The notes below the pieces were generated by a model, which saw nothing but the letters and a program-made list of their open reading frames with translations, was not told where the DNA came from and searched no databases. A program made the translations under genes and the position numbers. A stretch of DNA of 64,000 nucleotides, taken from positions 13,309,562-13,373,561 of the forward strand of contig NC_080418.1 in NCBI RefSeq assembly GCF_029873635.1, written 5' to 3'. Positions 59,801 through 64,000 of the stretch are shown here, piece by piece (positions within the stretch are counted from its first letter, which is position 1; each line of letters starts with the position of its first letter). The stretch comes from Malania oleifera. Its lineage: Eukaryota > Streptophyta > Magnoliopsida > Santalales > Ximeniaceae.

Positions 59801-62747
59801 ATAGGCTAGATCCTTCTTAGACTAGTCCACTCCATATACTGAGCATTTGTTCTTTTCAATATATGGGATATTTGATCACAACACTCCTCCTCACATATGA
59901 CAAGTGAACCCATTCCTTTTGAGTGTTCTTGAGGATATACTAGTTAGGCAGAGTCAAAATGACCGTTCTGTAGGTGTCCACTGGTATCCTAAATGTAATG
60001 AGTCACACACATCACACGCACCTCGATATTTTACTCATGTATACTCAAACTTATATGAACACATTAACTCTGAATTGTACCGCCAGTTAACTTCATGTGA
60101 GTATACTGTTTTTAAATGCTATATAATGATGAAACTTGTATGAGTGACGTGCTTCGGAGTTGTGTACGCTGAATATGAACAAGTTTGTGTGAAATTCAGT
60201 TATATTCTTGTATTTGAAACAGTATGACTGTGTTGCAAGTGCATTAATTTCATGTTCGCTGGAGTTAGTATTTGTGGATACTGCCCCTAAAATTCATTTA
60301 CTTTAGTTGCTAGAGACTAGCAAAACGTTAGTTGGGGGTGCGATTATGCATTTAAATTGCGTAATTAGGCATTTTAATCGGGGATTAGGGCTTATATTTT
60401 TAATTAAATGCCTAATTATTCTCAATATTTTAACAAAGTATCCTATTTACAATCTCTGGGTTTTATTGAGTAATTTAAGAATTTTTGGTTTTTTTTTTAT
60501 CGCAGAAAAATTATCAGAAGCTAAAATCGGTATCAATTCGTAATTCGCGCATACCTTTTCCATACGAGCTCCGATCGAGACAATTCGAAATCCTGGAGAA
60601 AGATGAAAAGATCACCTACAAATTTGGTGTTTTGATCTTTGAGAGATACGGGCTCTAGGAGGGGTCAATATTGGCTTTGTTCGTAAAGGAATAAAAAGAA
60701 GAAGAAAGAAGAAAAATAAATAAATAAATATGTAGCTGATGTGACCCGGCCATGCAGGACGAGTCGGGTCTACTTGCCGGGTCTCGCTAGTAGGGCAACC
60801 ACCACCCCCTCCCTATTTATCTTATTCTTTTTCCTCTCTCTAATGAACCCCTGCACCCCTTCTTCCTTTTCCTTTTCTCTCTTTCGGTCTTTCTCCCTTA
60901 CTCCCTTTTCTCTTCTTCCCCTTCCTTACTATTCCTTATTCTCTCATTCTCTTTCTTGTTCTCTTGAACCAATGCAACAACCCAAGCCCCTGTTTTCTCT
61001 TCTCTCTCTCTAATCTCTTGTTCTCCCATGTTTTCCCTACTCTCATTCAGTCTTTTCCTCTCCCTCTCTCCTTGTCTCCCCTTCTCTTTATCTGCTGCGC
61101 CAACAACACTACCTTGCTGTCGAGAAGACCCGAAGACAGCAACCAGTCGAGACCTCCATCTTCCTTCCTCCAGCCAGGCCATCTACCAGCTGCTGCCTGC
61201 TCCAGGCCACTGCGGTTCCACAACAACCACTAGCCACCACCCTGCTGCGAGTGGCGATCCATCTGCTACCAGCTGTTGTGCGTCTCCATTCCTACTACAA
61301 CTTCTCCAGAACACCCTCTGCTCTCGGCTACTTGCTGCTTGTGAAGACTCTTGGCTGCCTGCTGCTTCCTCCCCTTATTCATGCAACTTCTGCAACCACT
61401 CGAGCCACCAGAAGCTCCAACACTAGGCCTCGGCGAGCCGAGACCTCCAACATCACACAGCAACACTGCAGCACCATATCTCTCTCTTTTTCTCTTACCT
61501 CTTTTTCTTTTTCTTTTTCTTTTTTTTAGTTGAATAGTGTTAATGTTTATTTTTTAGGTTTATTTAAAAGTTTAAATTTTAAATATTATTTAAGGTGTTT
61601 TATTATTATTGCAGTATTTATTTATTTATTTTCTCAAGTAGTTTTAGTGGTAGATTTAATTTGCAATTCAGTATTTAATTACTTCCGTTAAGTCCGGTTT
61701 GGTTCTAATAAAAAAGAAAAAAATAAAAAAAGAAAAAAAAATTGTTTTTGTTTTTAGAAATTAAATTAGTTTTTTTTTCAAGATTTAATTTTTTTTTTTG
61801 TTGAAGCTCGATATAGTTAGGGTCGGTTTTATTAAAGTTCATATTTTTATTGTGTCTAGTTATTGTTCAAGTCGTTAAAGGTTTAATTTTTGTTCAAGTT
61901 CTTGGTTTCCTTTTAATTTTTATTTTGGTTTAAGTTTTTAATTTTGTTAAAGATTCGTTTTTTATCGTTTGCCTTTGTCTTTGTGTGAGTTTCATTATTG
62001 CGTGTTTCAATTACGTATTAAAGTTACCATCTTTTCTATTCCAAAGTTTACGCATGTTTCGATATCTGCTTGATTAGACGTAGGGTTTCAGTTCTTGTTA
62101 TTTAATTCAGTGCATGATAGGATTAGGATTATAATTTGTGTGTTCGTTTAATTTGTCAAAAGAAATCTCAAACAATCTAGAGAAACCAAATTTAAACCGA
62201 ATTCAGTAACTTTTTAAATTCGATTGGAAAAACGTGAAATTTGAGATTAAATTACATCCCTTGAGAAGACAATTTAGCCTTTAAGCTGAATATTACACGA
62301 TAGAACTCCTATACTTGCTATAGCTTTCGAGTTACTCTTTTTTCGAGTGAGTCACTCGAGCAAAAAATCTTTAAAACATTCTCTGATTTTTTCAAAATTT
62401 TTAAATTTTTTTTAAAAATATTTTTATATTTTCCTGCAATTTTCTAGAAGTTTTAAAGAAATTTTTTCCATTTTATTTATTTTTGGTATTTTAATTTTCC
62501 ATTTTTTTTGTTTTATGAGTCATAAATGACTCACATGATTTTTATTTATTTATGTTTTATTTTTCGATAATTTTTCCTATTTTTTTCTAATTCTTTACTA
62601 TTTCTCCCAAATTTTTAAATTTAAAATTAATTTTCAAATTCAAAAATAAACAGAGCAGTTTAGCACCAATTTAACCGATTTGAATTGGTCAACGAGTCAA
62701 CCCTAATTGACCCGGGTCACACCAGGTTGACCTAATTCGAGGAAGCA

Positions 62748-62784
62748 CTGCCACGTGTTAGCCACCGACAGTGACACGTGGCAG
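62748..62784. promoter_or_regulatory. Inverted pair of G-boxes
   Basis: CTGCCACGTGT and its exact complement ACACGTGGCAG face each other across 15 bp. Each contains CACGTG, the core bound by plant bZIP and bHLH factors. No host gene nearby would explain it. Confidence 0.55.
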
Positions 62785-63052
62785 TTGGAAAATTTTTCTT
62801 TTTTCTTTGTTTGAAAGATTTGTGTTAGAGCGACATCATTATGACGTCACTTGTCATGTGGCAAAAACAAATATGCAAAGTGCATTTGGCACGGATCATT
62901 GACATGGTAGTGATCCGACCCTTCGAACAAAATACACATTGGACAATTTGGATTGCGCCATGTCGCTCCCTAGTTACATAACCTTGGTTGTGCCACATGT
63001 TACTGGCCATATGGTGACAAGTGTCCAACTAACCTTTTGTTTTGGAAAATTT

Positions 63053-63124
63053 TATATATATATATATATATATATAATGTTTTTCTTCTCTTTTCTTTCA
63101 TTTTCTTTTTTATTTCTTTTCTTT

Positions 63125-63165
<41 letters not shown>

Positions 63166-63186
63166 TCTCTCTCTCTCTCTCTCCCT
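63053..63186. repeat. (TA)n, (CA)n and (CT)n microsatellites
   Basis: There are about eleven ta units (63053-63076), about eighteen ca units (63126-63164) and about ten ct units (63166-63186), separated by CT-rich DNA. Confidence 0.93.
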
Positions 63187-64000
63187 CTCATTCTATCTTT
63201 CTTTCTTTACCTCACTCCCTCTCTCATCTCGTTGCTCTGTTTCTCTCCCTTTCTTCACCTTACTCTTTCTCTTATAGTTTTCTTTCCCTCTCTATTTCAT
63301 TTTCTCTCTCGATCTCTTTCTCTTTGCATCTTTTTCTTTCAATTTTGTTTTCTTTCTAATTTTGCCTTCTTATTTTGCAGGTTGAAGTATGAATCTATAA
63401 AGACAGAGTTTTGAACCCTCTACCAAAATATTTTCCAATCAAATTTCTACATATAATTTTCTTTATAATCTCTGTATTTCTTTTTGTTTTCTTGTTTTCT
63501 TTCTATTTTCTTGGGATTTTTCAAGAGCCAAATAGGAAATAGGTTAAAGGTTGACTAACCTAGGCTGGGCAGTTGGGTTAAATCAATTTTACTATTATTA
63601 GATTTTAGGTAGGATGAATTATTCAATTTTGGGCTCTCGCAAATTAATTGGCTGTGCTATGGGCTTTAGGCCATTAGATTTTGACTAAGTCTTGGGATGT
63701 GGGATTTTATGGCTAAGGTAGGCCCAATTGTGCCTTAGGACTTGATTTGTTTAAGTTAGGGGCTAAAATTGAATTAGATCTGGGTTTTGTTTAGGTTAAA
63801 AGGGTCAATTGAGCTAATTAACTTTGGTGCTGTGCTTTAGGCTAATTTAAAGGGTTAATTGAGTCTTATGCTTTTGACTGGTTTGAGCCTAATTAGGCTT
63901 TGGGTCTTAGGTCTAAATGGCCTCTAAGGTCTAATGGGTTTTAGGGTCTAATAGGTTTGGATCAATGGGTCAATGGACCTAAGTCAAAGTTGACACAAGT

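Larger units (their letters stand above)
56828..64000 (+). mobile_element. Ty3/gypsy-type element with gag only, 5' LTR missing, 3' LTR candidate
   Basis: It starts at a primer-binding site for tRNA-Asp (TGGTGCCGTTGCCGGGGA, 56829-56846), as in Athila/TAT-like plant gypsy elements. gag is at about 57090-57640, with DGAQMWFNSLRPHSITNWA and ERELLHRFCPSQRTQFLQE. A further gag-like region reaches about 58320. No pol follows. Instead there is a leader-like segment and a G-rich polypurine tract at 58847-58865. DNA after 58866 is read as a 3' LTR, but its end is not in the window. It is broken in several places. It resembles non-autonomous large derivatives. Confidence 0.7.
58866..64000 (+). repeat. 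Candidate very long 3' LTR, right end not seen
   Basis: It begins TGAGCATTTGCATATGAC right after the purine tract. It has no host-gene-like coding region. A TATA-like cctatttatctt near 60815, followed by CT-rich DNA, could be its promoter. If it is one LTR it exceeds 5.1 kb, which only a few plant gypsy lineages reach. Other insertions or host DNA within it are possible, and I cannot place an end. Confidence 0.35.

Noticed and set aside
60741-61530. Overlapping frames of 60-132 codons rich in Ser, Leu, Pro and Phe
   Set aside because: They are low-complexity CT-rich DNA with no domain, and the frames overlap each other on both strands.

Overview
This window is nuclear DNA of a flowering plant, probably a eudicot. 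The evidence is a chloroplast PGRL-type gene with plant-type introns, a land-plant GRAS transcription factor, a MUR3-like xyloglucan galactosyltransferase, a nuclear tRNA-Gly, and a dense load of Ty1/copia, Ty3/gypsy, TRIM, LINE, SINE, hAT and MITE sequences in AT-rich DNA. I cannot name the species.

Four host genes are supported, all on the minus strand. They are a seven-exon PGRL2-like thylakoid protein (11280-16088), tRNA-Gly(UCC) just upstream of it (16381-16452), an intronless GT47 glycosyltransferase (25382-27334) and an intronless GRAS protein of the SCL9/14/33 type (45759-47786). They have no evident functional link. Their shared strand is probably chance.

Layout. 1-8500: an old copia element carrying a hAT-type MITE (231-784) and a whole-length chromovirus (3619-7820, target duplication CTTGG). 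8501-18341: the PGRL gene, the tRNA and a SINE. 18342-23327: a second copia element carrying a 269-bp TRIM. 24600-29460: the GT47 gene between two copies of a repeat. 30183-36924: a copia-type LTR, a LINE 3' end and nested long gypsy-type LTRs. 37448-42467: a second chromovirus copy whose 5' LTR is split by a 2.7-kb solo LTR (CGCTC), then a gypsy gag fragment. 43698-44700: a second LINE 3' end. 45759-49277: the GRAS gene and two MITEs. 49286-52256: another solo LTR (TAATA) holding a second TRIM (CCTAT). 52526-64000: a copia LTR and gag, a hAT transposon related to the MITE at 231, and a gypsy gag element that starts directly at its primer-binding site.

I found no clearly new gene system. The most unusual signal is a roughly 120-bp non-coding module inside the long solo LTRs. 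It occurs five times in the window and contains a hairpin whose two arms change together between copies. Other points of interest are the TRIM pair, the MITE with a related transposase-bearing element in the same window, and the gypsy insertion lacking a 5' LTR. All retroelements here are broken fossils.
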